Shown here piece after piece: positions 1 to 8,497 of a DNA stretch of 64,000 nucleotides; positions within the stretch are counted from its first letter, which is position 1; each line of letters opens with the position of its first letter. The notes beneath the pieces were generated by a model. The model worked only from the letters and a program-made list of their open reading frames with translations. It did no database searches and was not told where the DNA came from. The translations under genes and the position numbers were made by a program. Origin of the DNA: JBOGXA01 sp050694175 (GTDB lineage Bacteria; Actinomycetota; CADDZG01; WHSQ01); NCBI GenBank assembly GCA_050694175.1, contig JBOGXA010000007.1, positions 62,001-126,000 of the forward strand, written 5' to 3'.

Positions 1-207
1 GATCAGCACGACGATCGTGTACGCGACGACCTCCTGACGGGTGGGCCACGCGACTTTCTTGAGCTCGGCCACGACTTCTTTTAGAAACTGGCGCGGGCCC
101 GTTCGCTCGCGGCGGGCCGGCGCCGGCGTCGGCTTGACCTGAGGTCGGGGCGCCGTCCGGCGTTGCGCCTCCTGCCGCTTGAGCATCCTTTTCTGCTGCC
201 TATTCAC
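1..207 (-). CDS. secE: Protein translocase subunit SecE, 3' part missing
   Basis: SecE is the small membrane subunit that clamps the SecYEG channel. The minus-strand reading gives a basic N-terminus, then the SecE signature (residues KEVVAELKKVAWPTRQEV), then the start of the membrane helix (YTIVVLI), where the window ends. I chose GTG at 207 because it has an AAAGG Shine-Dalgarno about 9 nt upstream and adds NRQQKRM, which looks like the basic start of actinobacterial SecE; ATG at 186 is the alternative. The expected partner nusG would lie beyond position 1. tRNA-Trp lies upstream, as in many Gram-positives, but here rsgA and a DivIVA-like gene come between them. The family call is secure; only the start is open. 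Confidence 0.9.
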   Translation of the reverse strand, partial: MNRQQKRMLKRQEAQRRTAPRPQVKPTPAPARRERTGPRQFLKEVVAELKKVAWPTRQEVVAYTIVVLI

Positions 208-367
208 CGCAGGCCTTTCGTCTCTTCCGGTAACGGCCCCACCCGGCGGACGCGTTTCAAAAGGGTCGGTGTCGGTGGGGGACGAACAGCAAGATTAGCA
301 CGATCCGGTGCCCGATCGGCAGTGAGGCAGGGGTTCCGATGCAGCATGCATACTTCGCCGTCGGTCC

Positions 368-1108
368 CTACTTCGGTTTCTTAGTCGCCCTGGTCGGCGC
401 GACGTCCACGATCTGCGCCTCGTCTTCCTCAAACGAGTCGGTCAGGTCGATGACTCTGGACCGGTCGGTGCTCGAGGCACGCTTCTTGGCAGACGGCTTC
501 GGGCGCGATGATGCCTCACCTCTGGACGCGATCGTCTCGGGAGCAGCCCTTGCAACGTTCTTGTAGATGTCGTCGGCGGCGTGCCGCATCGACAGGAAAG
601 CCTTCTCTAGGGCGTCGATGCGATCGAGCAGCTCTCGCTCGCGCTCCTCGAGCAGCTTGTTGCGCCCGTCCGCTTCTTCGATGATCTCGTCATGACGTCG
701 ACGTGCCGCATTCTCCAGCCTTTCGGCGACGAGCTCCACCTCTCGCGCCTTTTCGGCCGCTATCGTCTCTGCCTCGTCGCGCACCGTCGCAGCTTGTGCG
801 ATGGCATCGGTGAGAATTTTCTCCGCCTCCACCCTGGCGGCCGTCAGCGTCTCGTCGCCTTCCCGTTGGGCCCGCCCGCGGATGGTTTGTGCGGCGTCTT
901 CGGCAGCCGCGAGGACGGCGCCGATCTCGTCACCCACCATCTCGGAGAGCTCGGCCCGACTCAGCGGCCGGGAGTGACCTTCGGTCCGGCGGGCAAGTTC
1001 CTCGACCTCGGCGACGTACGAGTCGACCTCGTCACGGTCGTATCCGCGGAACGCGAGGCTGAACCGCTCGTGCCCAAGCTCCTCGAAAACCTCTTGAGAC
1101 TCGGCCAT
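368..1108 (-). CDS. DivIVA-domain coiled-coil protein
   Basis: A 246-residue protein with an N-terminal DivIVA-like motif (FSLAFRGYDRDEVDSYVAEV, residues about 15-35), then a long Glu/Ala/Arg-rich coiled coil (about 60-190) and a basic, low-complexity tail. DivIVA-family proteins bind curved membrane and recruit polar growth or division factors; this short form is not necessarily Wag31 and may be a SepIVA-like paralogue. An in-frame extension to 1255 exists, but ATG 1108 has a strong AAGGAGGG site 7 nt upstream, which decides the start. It lies between rsgA and secE, with 98 bp to rsgA. The domain call is good; the cellular role is inferred from the family. Confidence 0.8.
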   Translation of the reverse strand: MAESQEVFEELGHERFSLAFRGYDRDEVDSYVAEVEELARRTEGHSRPLSRAELSEMVGDEIGAVLAAAEDAAQTIRGRAQREGDETLTAARVEAEKILTDAIAQAATVRDEAETIAAEKAREVELVAERLENAARRRHDEIIEEADGRNKLLEERERELLDRIDALEKAFLSMRHAADDIYKNVARAAPETIASRGEASSRPKPSAKKRASSTDRSRVIDLTDSFEEDEAQIVDVAPTRATKKPK

Positions 1109-1206
1109 GACACTGCCCTCCTTCGGCTCTTGATCACAGAGTAGCCCAGGACAGTTGGCCCCAATCAGGGGCATGATCCCTTCTCCGCGGTTGTCGATGC
1201 TCGCGG

Positions 1207-2277
1207 CTAGCGGAGCCGGGCCCGAGACCTTGCCTCGGCACTCAGCTTCTTCCATCGTCGGGCGTCTTCGCTCGCCCGGCGCTTGTCACGTTTGCGTTCG
1301 AGCCACGCCAGCTCCCGAGCGAGCTTGTGGTAGCTCGCGAGGCGCCGTTCTCCCAGTCCCCCTGCCTCGACGGCCGCTTTGACGGCACAGCCCGGCTCGC
1401 GGTCGTGGGCGCAGTCCGAGAAACGGCAGGCGACAGCGAGTTCGGCTATGTCGCCGAACGTGTCTTCTAAGCCGGGTCCCGCGTCCCAGAGCTGCAGCTC
1501 TCTGATGCCCGGTGAATCGATGACGAGGCCGCCGCAGGGGAGTGCGACAAGCTCTCTGTGCGTGGTCGTGTGACGCCCCCGTCCATCGTCGCGGATGGCC
1601 TCGGTGCGCTGCCTTTCGTGTCCCGCAAGCCGGTTGACGAGACTTGATTTGCCCACCCCTGAGGGACCGATGAAGACACCGGTCCTGTTTGGAACCAGGT
1701 GATCTGTCAGCCCGTCGACACCCTCCCCCGTCGCCGTGCTCGTAATGTGAACGATGACTTCCCTGGCAACCGCACGAGCGGCCGCCTCGGCGGCGCCGAT
1801 GTCCTCGCAGAGGTCGGCCTTCGCCAGGACGATGACCGGAATTGCTCCTCCCTCCCACGCCATCGTGAGATACCGCTCCATCCTTCGCTGGTTGAAGTCT
1901 CCATCGAGTGCCGATACAAGAAAATAGACGTCGACGTTCGCGGCGAGCACTTGTTCGTCGGTGACGTCACCCGCAACCTTTCTTGCAAACGACGTCACCC
2001 GCGGCAAGTCGGCGTGAACGAGCCCTCGGCTCTCTCCCGGCAAGCGGTGAACGATTACCCAGTCCCCGACAACGGGAAGCTCCGACCGGTGAACCGCAAG
2101 ATGCTGAAGCCGGCCCGATATCTCCGCCCTGAGCCCGCCGGCGGCGGTCTCGACGGCATACGAACCCTTGTGGTGGGCGGCCACACGTGCGGCCTCCAAA
2201 CCGTCACTCAGATAGGGTTCGGCAACCCGGTTGAAGTGCTCGGTGAAGCCCCAGCGCAACAGCGCTTCCTCGATCAA
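1207..2277 (-). CDS. rsgA: Ribosome small subunit-dependent GTPase RsgA
   Basis: A circularly permuted GTPase that helps the last steps of 30S maturation. An N-terminal OB-fold region is followed by the permuted G motifs: KAD (G4) in VIVLAKADL, then the P-loop GPSGVGKSSLVNRL, a THRE-type switch (HTTTHRELVAL) and DSPGIREL (G3). The C-terminal zinc region has the Cys/His set CRFSDCAHDREPGC. The start is TTG at 2277, giving 356 residues: it sits 9 nt after a perfect AGGAGG, while the longer frame (TTG at 2331) has no such site. The gene interrupts the usual tRNA-Trp to secE neighbourhood. Confidence 0.92.
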   Translation of the reverse strand: MIEEALLRWGFTEHFNRVAEPYLSDGLEAARVAAHHKGSYAVETAAGGLRAEISGRLQHLAVHRSELPVVGDWVIVHRLPGESRGLVHADLPRVTSFARKVAGDVTDEQVLAANVDVYFLVSALDGDFNQRRMERYLTMAWEGGAIPVIVLAKADLCEDIGAAEAAARAVAREVIVHITSTATGEGVDGLTDHLVPNRTGVFIGPSGVGKSSLVNRLAGHERQRTEAIRDDGRGRHTTTHRELVALPCGGLVIDSPGIRELQLWDAGPGLEDTFGDIAELAVACRFSDCAHDREPGCAVKAAVEAGGLGERRLASYHKLARELAWLERKRDKRRASEDARRWKKLSAEARSRARLR

Positions 2278-2628
2278 GATTTTAGTCCTCCTGTTTTGCA
2301 GGCGTGGAGTGGCGACGCGCGCAACCCGCAACCGGCGGACTCAATGAGATGACACGAGTGGAAAGGGCCGCTGGGGCGGGCTTAGCCTACCGATTCCTCA
2401 TTCATTGCGGCTCTCCTTTCCGCCCGCTGAAACGCTACAAACGATCGGGCCACTCAATGCTGGCAGCATCGAGACCGAGAATCAAGTCGGATTCTTCGGC
2501 TCCCCAGGTGCCTGGTTGAAATCCCATACCCGCGGATGCGGGATCAATTGCAAGCAGTTACGGGCGGGTGCGGGAGCGTCAAGACATCAAATGCGGGGCC
2601 GAACTCCCAGTTGCGGATACTTCAGTAG
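2278..2628. other. Intergenic, no gene seen
   Basis: About 350 bp between tRNA-Trp and the rsgA start. Short open frames here lack ribosome sites and family resemblance. The only structure I see is a weak 5-bp hairpin around 2528-2545 (CCCGC, GGAT loop, GCGGG). It is probably the rsgA leader and promoter plus the tRNA-Trp 3' flank; I could not place a convincing -35/-10 pair. Confidence 0.4.
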
Positions 2629-2702
2629 CAGGGCGGGAGGGACTCGAACCCCCGACCACTGGTTTTGGAGACCAGCGCTCTACCAAACTGAGCTACCGCC
2701 CT
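2629..2702 (-). tRNA. tRNA-Trp (CCA anticodon)
   Basis: A full cloverleaf on the minus strand: acceptor AGGGCGG pairs with CCGCCCT, D arm AGCTCAG...GAGC, anticodon stem CTGGT/ACCAG with loop CTCCAAA (anticodon CCA), and T arm with GGTTCGAGTCC. The discriminator base is G. The 3' CCA is not encoded, so it must be added by nucleotidyltransferase. It lies upstream of secE in the same direction, a common arrangement, though two protein genes separate them. Confidence 0.96.
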
Positions 2703-2822
2703 TCGTGGCACAGTCAGTTTAGACGCCGCGCCTACACGCTTACCGTCCCGGCGACGACCGGGCTAAAGACGGTTCGGCAGAGTTGTCGTATGACGATCGG
2801 CTCCACGGGTGGGATAAGCGGG

Positions 2823-2844
2823 CGCGGCCCCCTCAGGGGCCGCG
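2823..2844 (-). terminator. Hairpin after the anti-sigma gene
   Basis: A perfect 9-bp GC stem (CGCGGCCCC/GGGGCCGCG) with a CTCA loop, 18 bp past the stop of the anti-sigma gene in its direction of transcription. There is no clear U-tract, as often in high-GC genomes. Probably the end of the sigma/anti-sigma transcript. Confidence 0.55.
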
Positions 2845-2861
2845 TGCCCACGGGGACCGGG

Positions 2862-3230
2862 TCAGGCCGCGGCCGCTCGGGCCCGGCTGCGCCATACCGC
2901 CGCGCCGGCCGCCCCGGCGAGGGCCACAGCCAGACCGCCCAGGTAGGCCTTCCGGTTCCTGGCCACATGAGCTCGTGCGGAGTCGACGCGGACGCGGGCG
3001 GCATCGATGGGCGTGGTTGCCGAAGGGATCGCGAGCAACGCGGTGCGGAGTCCGTCGGGAGGCTGCGCGGTCACGGCCTGGAGACTGCGGAGATCGGCGA
3101 GCATCGATTCGTAGCCCGCGAACTCGGCTCGGCAATCCGGGCATTCCGCCAGATGCCTTCTCACCGGAAGAGAGACCTCATCCCCTCCCGCGTACGCGGG
3201 AAGCATCTCCCGCACCTCCTGGCACCTCAT
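2862..3230 (-). CDS. Zinc-finger anti-sigma factor, membrane anchored
   Basis: A 122-residue protein with the zinc anti-sigma signature H-x3-C-x2-C (RRHLAECPDC) about 25-35 residues in and an early Cys (MRCQEV), typical of the zf-HC2/ZAS fold that holds ECF sigma factors. A single hydrophobic helix near the C-terminus (YLGGLAVALAGAAGAAVW) anchors it in the membrane. AAGGAG precedes the ATG. It lies 19 bp after the ECF sigma gene, so the two form a sigma/anti-sigma pair in one transcript. The signal sensed is unknown. Confidence 0.88.
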   Translation of the reverse strand: MRCQEVREMLPAYAGGDEVSLPVRRHLAECPDCRAEFAGYESMLADLRSLQAVTAQPPDGLRTALLAIPSATTPIDAARVRVDSARAHVARNRKAYLGGLAVALAGAAGAAVWRSRARAAAA

Positions 3231-3249
3231 GACTTTCTCCTTCTTCTGC

Positions 3250-3840
3250 TCAATTTTCTTGTGGGTGAATCATCTCTCTGAGCTTTTTTCGGCCCCGGTG
3301 CACTCGCACCTTGGCCGCCGTCTCGGAGATCTTCAACTGCCCGGCTATCTCCTCGATCGACATCTCGTACACGTCTCTCAACATCACCGCTTCGCGGTAG
3401 ACATCCGGAAGCGACGCAAGAGCCGTCTCCAGCTCTCGTACCTGCACCTTGGCCCCCGCCGCGTCCTCCACCGACACAGACGACGGAACTCGCAACAGCG
3501 TTTCGTCCTCTACACCGGTCTCGAAGGTCCGGCGGCGCTTTCGACCTCGGTGCTTCGTTATCGCGGCGTTGGTCGCAACCCGGTATAGCCAGGTCGAGAA
3601 CTGCGCCTCCCCGCGGAACCCCTTCAGGCCCCGGTACGCCTTGAGGAACGCGTCCTGAGTTGCCTCCGCCGCATCGTCCGGATCGCGAAGGATCCGCAGA
3701 CACAACGTGTAGACCTCGCGATGCGTTGCCTCGACCAGCTCGGCCCACGCCCTCTCGTCGCCGCGTCTGCAACGCTCGACGAGCTCGGCGGAGACGACCT
3801 CGTCGCCGGGATCTCCACGGGTCCCCTTGAGACGTTTCAC
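3250..3840 (-). CDS. ECF-family RNA polymerase sigma factor
   Basis: A sigma-70 group 4 factor with region 2 (WAELVEATHREVYTLCLRIL... ATQDAFLKAYRGLKGFRGEAQFSTWLYRVATNAAI) and region 4 with its helix-turn-helix (LPDVYREAVMLRDVYEMS... AAKVRVHRGRKKL). It is about 196 residues from GTG 3840; the frame stays open to 3903 and the Shine-Dalgarno is weak at both, so the start is uncertain. The gene is paired with the zinc anti-sigma factor directly downstream. ECF sigmas often control their own operon, but I could not identify the promoter. Confidence 0.88.
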   Translation of the reverse strand: MKRLKGTRGDPGDEVVSAELVERCRRGDERAWAELVEATHREVYTLCLRILRDPDDAAEATQDAFLKAYRGLKGFRGEAQFSTWLYRVATNAAITKHRGRKRRRTFETGVEDETLLRVPSSVSVEDAAGAKVQVRELETALASLPDVYREAVMLRDVYEMSIEEIAGQLKISETAAKVRVHRGRKKLREMIHPQEN

Positions 3841-3928
3841 GCGAAGAAAGGTTACCGGTGAGGTGAGCGGTTCCCGACGGCCGGGCTCTTCCGGGCCTTG
3901 CAAACTCTGAGGTCTGGGCGAAGGCTCG

Positions 3929-4375
3929 TCAGTTGTCGAAAAGGGATTCGAGCTGGGACAGCAGGTGGGCCCGGTCCCGTTCGTCTTCCTGGCGCTCCCT
4001 GATCTCCTCGGGGGACAGCTGCAGGAAGGATTCGACCTCAGTGAGCAGCTCGACGGGATCGAACGGTTTGATCATGTGATGGCAGGCGCCGAGGGCGAGA
4101 CTGCGCTCGAGGTCGGCCTCGCCCCCGCGGGCGCTCACGACTATCGTCCGCACCCCGAGGTCGCCCATCTGCTGCAATTCCTCGAGGACCGTATAGCCAT
4201 CCACCTCCGGCATCATCAGGTCGAGGATCAGCATGTCGGGTGGGCTCGTATTGATCCGTTCAAGCGCAGCGGCGCCGTCCCTGACGGCCGCGACCTCGTG
4301 GCCCTCCTCGACGAGGAGGTGCGTGAGTAGCTGCCGTATTTCAACGTCGTCATCGGCTATGAGAATCCGGCCCAT
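3929..4375 (-). CDS. Single-domain response regulator
   Basis: A receiver (CheY-like) domain of 148 residues: acidic pocket D8-D10, phospho-acceptor D52 (MLILDLMMPEVDGY), switch S81 (TIVVSARG) and K103 (MIKPFDP). No output domain follows; the last 30 residues are a charged helix. No histidine kinase is nearby, so it is an orphan regulator that probably acts by protein contact. The next gene on this strand is the ECF sigma (stop to start 89 bp), so a shared role in envelope stress is possible but only inferred. Confidence 0.88.
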   Translation of the reverse strand: MGRILIADDDVEIRQLLTHLLVEEGHEVAAVRDGAAALERINTSPPDMLILDLMMPEVDGYTVLEELQQMGDLGVRTIVVSARGGEADLERSLALGACHHMIKPFDPVELLTEVESFLQLSPEEIRERQEDERDRAHLLSQLESLFDN

Positions 4376-4504
4376 GCTCCTGTCCCTGGGGTCGGCTCGC
4401 TTGTCCCCCTTAATTTCGGCGAAGCCGACCGGCTTCTTGAGAGAGCCGGGATGGGCGAGGATCGGCTACCAGAGCGCCCCCGATCGGGGGCGGAGCCAGA
4501 GCGC

Positions 4505-5800
4505 CTATCCGTCGCGGCCCCCGGGCGAGCCCGCCGGCTCCTCATCGGGTGCCGGCCCCGGTTCCTCGTCCGCCGGTGCCTCCTCACGGACTTCTCCGCT
4601 TTCCGCGGCCACGGCACCTTCGTCCGGCACAACCGACGGAGGCTCCCGCCCGCGCGCGATCGAATAGGGAGTGACGTCTTCGCCGAGGACACGCGTGCTC
4701 CAGAGGTGACCGAGGAGGAGCTTTGCGACAGCTACCGCCGGGACGCCCAGCAACACACCCCAGAACCCGGCAAGGGTCCCTCCCGCGAGCAGGGCCAGCA
4801 TCACGGTTGCAGGGTGTATCTGAACCGTGCGCTTCATGACCTGCGGGCTGATGAAGTGGTTGTCGATCTGCTGGACGATGAGCTCAACGAGAGCAGCCTT
4901 CAGTCCCAGTCCGATACCACCGCTGACGGTTCCGACCAAGAACCCGATCGCTCCACCGATGAACGGCCCGACCAGCGGAATGAGGTTGAAGAAACCGGCA
5001 ATCGCGCCGATGACGAGCCAGAAAGGGAGCCCGATCAGCCTGAATCCGATCGCCGACATGACCCCGACTGTGAGCGCGACCAGTAACTGGCCCCGGAAGA
5101 ACCCGCCGACGGCGCGACCGACCTTCGATCCGAGATCGGCGGCCTCGTCGCGGTGAGTTTCGGGGAAGAGGTTGAGGAGATCGCGCTGAAGCTGAGGCAA
5201 GTCCATCAGCACATACAGCGCGATGAGCGGGGCGAGAATGAAAGTGATGAGGACCTCTAAGAGAGAGCGACCGATCGCGGTGAGTTGCCCGGCGCGGGCT
5301 CCTATATCCTCCCGGAATTCACGCGTTACCTCGTCGCATACCGCTTCGTCCGCCTGGTCCCCACCCAACAAGCAGGTGATTCGCTCCGTGTTGATCTGGA
5401 TGCCCGTTCGATCCTTGATCTCCGCGCCGGTGTCATCCACGAGCGTGATGAGCTCGCCGCGAAACGCGGGCCAATCATCGGCAAACGTCGACACCTGGTT
5501 CGAGATGAGGGGGAAGAGAGCGATCCCGAGCGCCACGACCAACCCGATGCTCGCCACGAACACCAGAACGGCCGCCAACCCTCTCCGCACTCCGCGGCGC
5601 TCGAGCACAGAGATCGGTGGATTGAGGCAATAGATCAGAAGCAAGGCAAGCACAACGGGCGGGAAGACGATCCGAATCTTGTAGAGGAGCCAGATCGTGA
5701 CCGCCGTCAGGATGAGCAGACCGATCACCGACCAGGCGGCGACGCCGGCCCGCCGAAGGCGCTCGCCGGGAGGAAGGTGCGGGGCGGTCGGAGCGGTCAC
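4505..5800 (-). CDS. AI-2E family transporter (PerM/YdiK type)
   Basis: About 431 residues with 7-8 membrane helices and the family layout: two helices after a short cytoplasmic start, a large soluble loop (about 110-210), then a helical core ending in the conserved block PFWLVIGAIAGFFNLIPLVGP and QQIDNHFISPQVM. The family includes the AI-2 exporter TqsA and sodium/proton antiporters, so the substrate cannot be named. The C-terminus is a Pro/Glu/Ala-rich acidic tail. The start is GTG near 5800 after GGGGGA; the frame runs on upstream without coding character. Confidence 0.88.
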   Translation of the reverse strand: MTAPTAPHLPPGERLRRAGVAAWSVIGLLILTAVTIWLLYKIRIVFPPVVLALLLIYCLNPPISVLERRGVRRGLAAVLVFVASIGLVVALGIALFPLISNQVSTFADDWPAFRGELITLVDDTGAEIKDRTGIQINTERITCLLGGDQADEAVCDEVTREFREDIGARAGQLTAIGRSLLEVLITFILAPLIALYVLMDLPQLQRDLLNLFPETHRDEAADLGSKVGRAVGGFFRGQLLVALTVGVMSAIGFRLIGLPFWLVIGAIAGFFNLIPLVGPFIGGAIGFLVGTVSGGIGLGLKAALVELIVQQIDNHFISPQVMKRTVQIHPATVMLALLAGGTLAGFWGVLLGVPAVAVAKLLLGHLWSTRVLGEDVTPYSIARGREPPSVVPDEGAVAAESGEVREEAPADEEPGPAPDEEPAGSPGGRDG

Positions 5801-5829
5801 CAGCTGAGTATCCCCCCGCTTTTCCGTCT

Positions 5830-6951
5830 CTAAAGGAAATCGATGGCATCGAAGGCGGCTGCTGTTGCCGAGTACAGAAGTTCTGCCGTGCGAGTCATGG
5901 CGTGATCCCGACCGTAGAGCTCGGAGAGCGACACGGTCGCGTGGAACCCCGCGGCGCGCGCGTCCCGGCTCGTCAGGGTCACCTCGCCGGCTACGGCCAT
6001 ACACGGAACGCCCGCGGCGGCCGCCTCGCGGGCAACGCCCACCGGTGCCTTCCCACCAAGGCTGCCGGCGTCGAGCTTGCCCTCGCCCGTCACGACGAGG
6101 TCGGCGGCCGAGAGGAGCCGGCGCAGACCGATTGCCTCGGCAACGACCTCGAAGCCGGGCCGGAGGTCGGCCCCAAAAAAGGCCACCAGACCGGCGCCGA
6201 TGCCTCCGGCGCCACCGCCTCCGGCGAGGTCCGCGACCGCGATGCCGATGTCAGCCTCGATCCGCATGGCGAGGGTGCTCAGCCCTTCCTCGAGCAGCGC
6301 TACGTCGTCTTCGGTTGCACCCTTCTGAGGGGCAAATACGTGCGCGCTCCCGCGGGGGCCCACAAGAGGATTGTCGACGTCGACTGCCCCCACGATCTGG
6401 GCGGATGCCAGCGCCGGATGCAACCGCTCCCCATCGATGGAGGCGAGTCTGTGTAGAGCGCCGCCGCCGCGCTCGAGGTCGCGCCCCCACCCATCGAGAA
6501 ATCGCCATCCCACGGCCGTGGCCGCACCGGTACCTCCGTCGGTGGACGCGCTTCCACCTACTCCGACCACAAGTGACGCATGCCGGCCTGCCTCGAGTAC
6601 CCGGGCGATGAGTTCGCCGCACCCATCAGAGGAGGCGCGCAACGGTTCGAGGCTTGAAAGGTGTGCAAGCCCGGCGGCGGACGACACCTCGATCACGGCT
6701 CCGCCGTCGTCGAGCCACCCGATTCCGGCGCGCACCGGATCTCCCACCGGCCCCTGTACCTCGACGTCGTCGAACCGGCCCCCGCGCGCGCCCACAATTG
6801 CCTGCACCGTCCCCTCGCCCCCGTCCGCGACCGGAGCACAGATGATCTCTGCACCGGGAAATCGCTTCCCGATGCCGGCGGCTATCGCCTCCGCTGCCGA
6901 ATCTGCCGAGAGCGAACCCTTGAACTTGTCGGGAGCAATAACGATGCGCAT
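5830..6951 (-). CDS. glxK: Glycerate kinase (GlxK/GarK family)
   Basis: A 373-residue protein that phosphorylates D-glycerate using ATP. It starts with the family signature APDKFKGSLSA and carries the Gly-rich blocks VVGVGGSASTDGGTGAA and DLAGGGGAGGIGAG, plus the VTGEGKLDAGSLGGKAPVGVA motif near the C-terminus. The length is normal. It is divergent from the TPS-like gene at 6994, with only 42 bp between, so the two share a promoter region. No glyoxylate or tartronate genes are nearby to say where the glycerate comes from. Confidence 0.92.
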   Translation of the reverse strand: MRIVIAPDKFKGSLSADSAAEAIAAGIGKRFPGAEIICAPVADGGEGTVQAIVGARGGRFDDVEVQGPVGDPVRAGIGWLDDGGAVIEVSSAAGLAHLSSLEPLRASSDGCGELIARVLEAGRHASLVVGVGGSASTDGGTGAATAVGWRFLDGWGRDLERGGGALHRLASIDGERLHPALASAQIVGAVDVDNPLVGPRGSAHVFAPQKGATEDDVALLEEGLSTLAMRIEADIGIAVADLAGGGGAGGIGAGLVAFFGADLRPGFEVVAEAIGLRRLLSAADLVVTGEGKLDAGSLGGKAPVGVAREAAAAGVPCMAVAGEVTLTSRDARAAGFHATVSLSELYGRDHAMTRTAELLYSATAAAFDAIDFL

Positions 6952-6993
6952 ATCCCTGGAATCTACGCGGCCTGCCCCAACTAGGATGCCAAG

Positions 6994-8451
6994 GTGGAAG
7001 ACGACGTAAGCATCGTCCTCGCTTCAAACCGCGGCCCCGTGTCGTTTGTGAAGACTGCGGAAGGCTTCGAACCCACCCGCGGAGCGGGCGGGCTTGCCGG
7101 GGCGCTCGACTGGGTGGCACGCGAGCTTGGCGACCGCGCCATCTGGATCGCGGCCGCAACCTCGGACGACGACCGTGAGGCACTCGCAGCCGGTGACGCT
7201 GAGACCACTCGAGAACTCCTTGGCTATCCGGTCAGAATGCTCGACTTCGATCCGGAGACTTATGAGCGCTACTACAACGGCGTCTCCAATCGGATGCTGT
7301 GGTTTGCGAACCATTGCTTGTGGGACGAGCTCGGAGGTGACCCGGAGTTCCAATCATCGAACTGGTCCGCCGCCTATGAACCGGTGAACGTTCGGTTCGC
7401 CGACGAGATCATCGACAGCGCCGCCGACGACGCCCTGGTGCTGTTTCAGGACTATCACCTTGCCACCGCGCCGGGTCATCTGCGCGAGCGGGGCGATGAG
7501 CACTCCATCCTTCACTTCACGCATTCGTCGTTCTGCGGCCCACAGGGCCTCGAGCGTCTGCCCGCCCCGATCCCGCGTGGTGTCACGGAGGGGATGCTCG
7601 GCGCGGACCTACTCGGCTTTCATGTCCCTCGGTGGGCGGATGGATTTCTCCGGTGCTGCGAACGGATCGGCGCCGAGGTCGATCGCGCCGCGGGGATCGT
7701 CCATCACGAGGGGCGACGGACGTGGGTGCGTTCGTATCCCATCCCCATCGACCCCACCGACTTGCGCGAGCGCGCCGCGGGAGTATCGGCCCGGAGATGG
7801 GCCGACCGTTTCCGTGCATCGGCCGAGAATCTCGTGGTGCGCGCGGACAGAGCGGAGCCCTCGAAGAACATCGTCCGAGGGTTCGAAGCCTTCGGCCGGC
7901 TCCTCGACCGGCGACCCGATCTTCGGGACAACACGAAGTTCATCGCATGTCTGTACCCGTCGAGGGAGTCCATGACCGAATACCGTCGCTACGCGGAGCA
8001 AATACGCGCGGTCGTGGCCGAGGTCAACTCCCGCCATCCCGACTCAATTGACCTCTATTACGAGGACGATTTCGATCGAACGCTCGGCGCATATCTCGTA
8101 TACGACGTCCTCTTGGTGAATCCGATCATGGACGGTATGAATCTCGTGTCCAAAGAGGGGCCCGCACTCAACGAACGCTCCGGAGCACTCGTCCTATCGA
8201 CGGGGGCCGGCAGCCACTACGAGCTCGGCGATCTCTCCGTGACCATCTCCGATCCCCTCGACATCGAGGCGACAACGACGGCACTAGAGAGCGCACTCGA
8301 GCTCGACCCCAGCGAGCGCGAGCGGCGCGCCCGGGAACTCAAGGGTGTCATCGGCGCTCGCCTGCCGGAGGACTGGATTCAGGCCCAACTCGATGACCTC
8401 ACGTCGATCGCGCGCGGTGATCCGCCGCATTCGGACTCTCCCTTCGCGTGA
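6994..8451 (+). CDS. Trehalose-6-phosphate synthase-like GT20 glycosyltransferase, divergent
   Basis: A 485-residue GT20 enzyme starting at GTG. It has the N-terminal SNRGPV strand and GGLAGAL nucleotide-sugar loop, YYNGVSNRMLW, the DYHL donor motif and DGMNLVSKEG with the catalytic-site acid. In OtsA the acceptor side has HIPFP; here it reads HFTHSSFCGP, and the usual VDRxDYxKG block is RADRAEPSKN. It may therefore be a distinct subfamily with another acceptor, though trehalose-6-phosphate synthase stays likely because a trehalose phosphatase lies 4 kb away. A perfect bidirectional terminator follows. Confidence 0.8.
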   Translation: MEDDVSIVLASNRGPVSFVKTAEGFEPTRGAGGLAGALDWVARELGDRAIWIAAATSDDDREALAAGDAETTRELLGYPVRMLDFDPETYERYYNGVSNRMLWFANHCLWDELGGDPEFQSSNWSAAYEPVNVRFADEIIDSAADDALVLFQDYHLATAPGHLRERGDEHSILHFTHSSFCGPQGLERLPAPIPRGVTEGMLGADLLGFHVPRWADGFLRCCERIGAEVDRAAGIVHHEGRRTWVRSYPIPIDPTDLRERAAGVSARRWADRFRASAENLVVRADRAEPSKNIVRGFEAFGRLLDRRPDLRDNTKFIACLYPSRESMTEYRRYAEQIRAVVAEVNSRHPDSIDLYYEDDFDRTLGAYLVYDVLLVNPIMDGMNLVSKEGPALNERSGALVLSTGAGSHYELGDLSVTISDPLDIEATTTALESALELDPSERERRARELKGVIGARLPEDWIQAQLDDLTSIARGDPPHSDSPFA

Positions 8452-8484
8452 AAGGGGCCCCGCACGAGCGTGCGGGGCCCCTTT
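8451..8484. terminator. Bidirectional intrinsic terminator
   Basis: A perfect 15-bp stem (AAAGGGGCCCCGCAC / GTGCGGGGCCCCTTT) with a GAGC loop, between two convergent genes: the TPS-like gene ends at 8451 and the M36 protease ends at 8498. The A and T ends give a short U-tract in both directions. Confidence 0.85.
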
Positions 8485-8497
8485 GATGCTGGTTGCG

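Noticed and set aside
163..566. Two short open frames on the plus strand near the left edge
   Set aside because: They overlap secE and the DivIVA-like gene antisense, without ribosome sites.
1286..1858. A 190-codon minus-strand frame within rsgA
   Set aside because: It is a second frame inside the P-loop region of rsgA, with low-complexity Arg/Gly composition.
4451..5086. A 211-codon plus-strand frame
   Set aside because: Antisense to the AI-2E transporter C-terminus, Asp/Arg/Glu-rich shadow.
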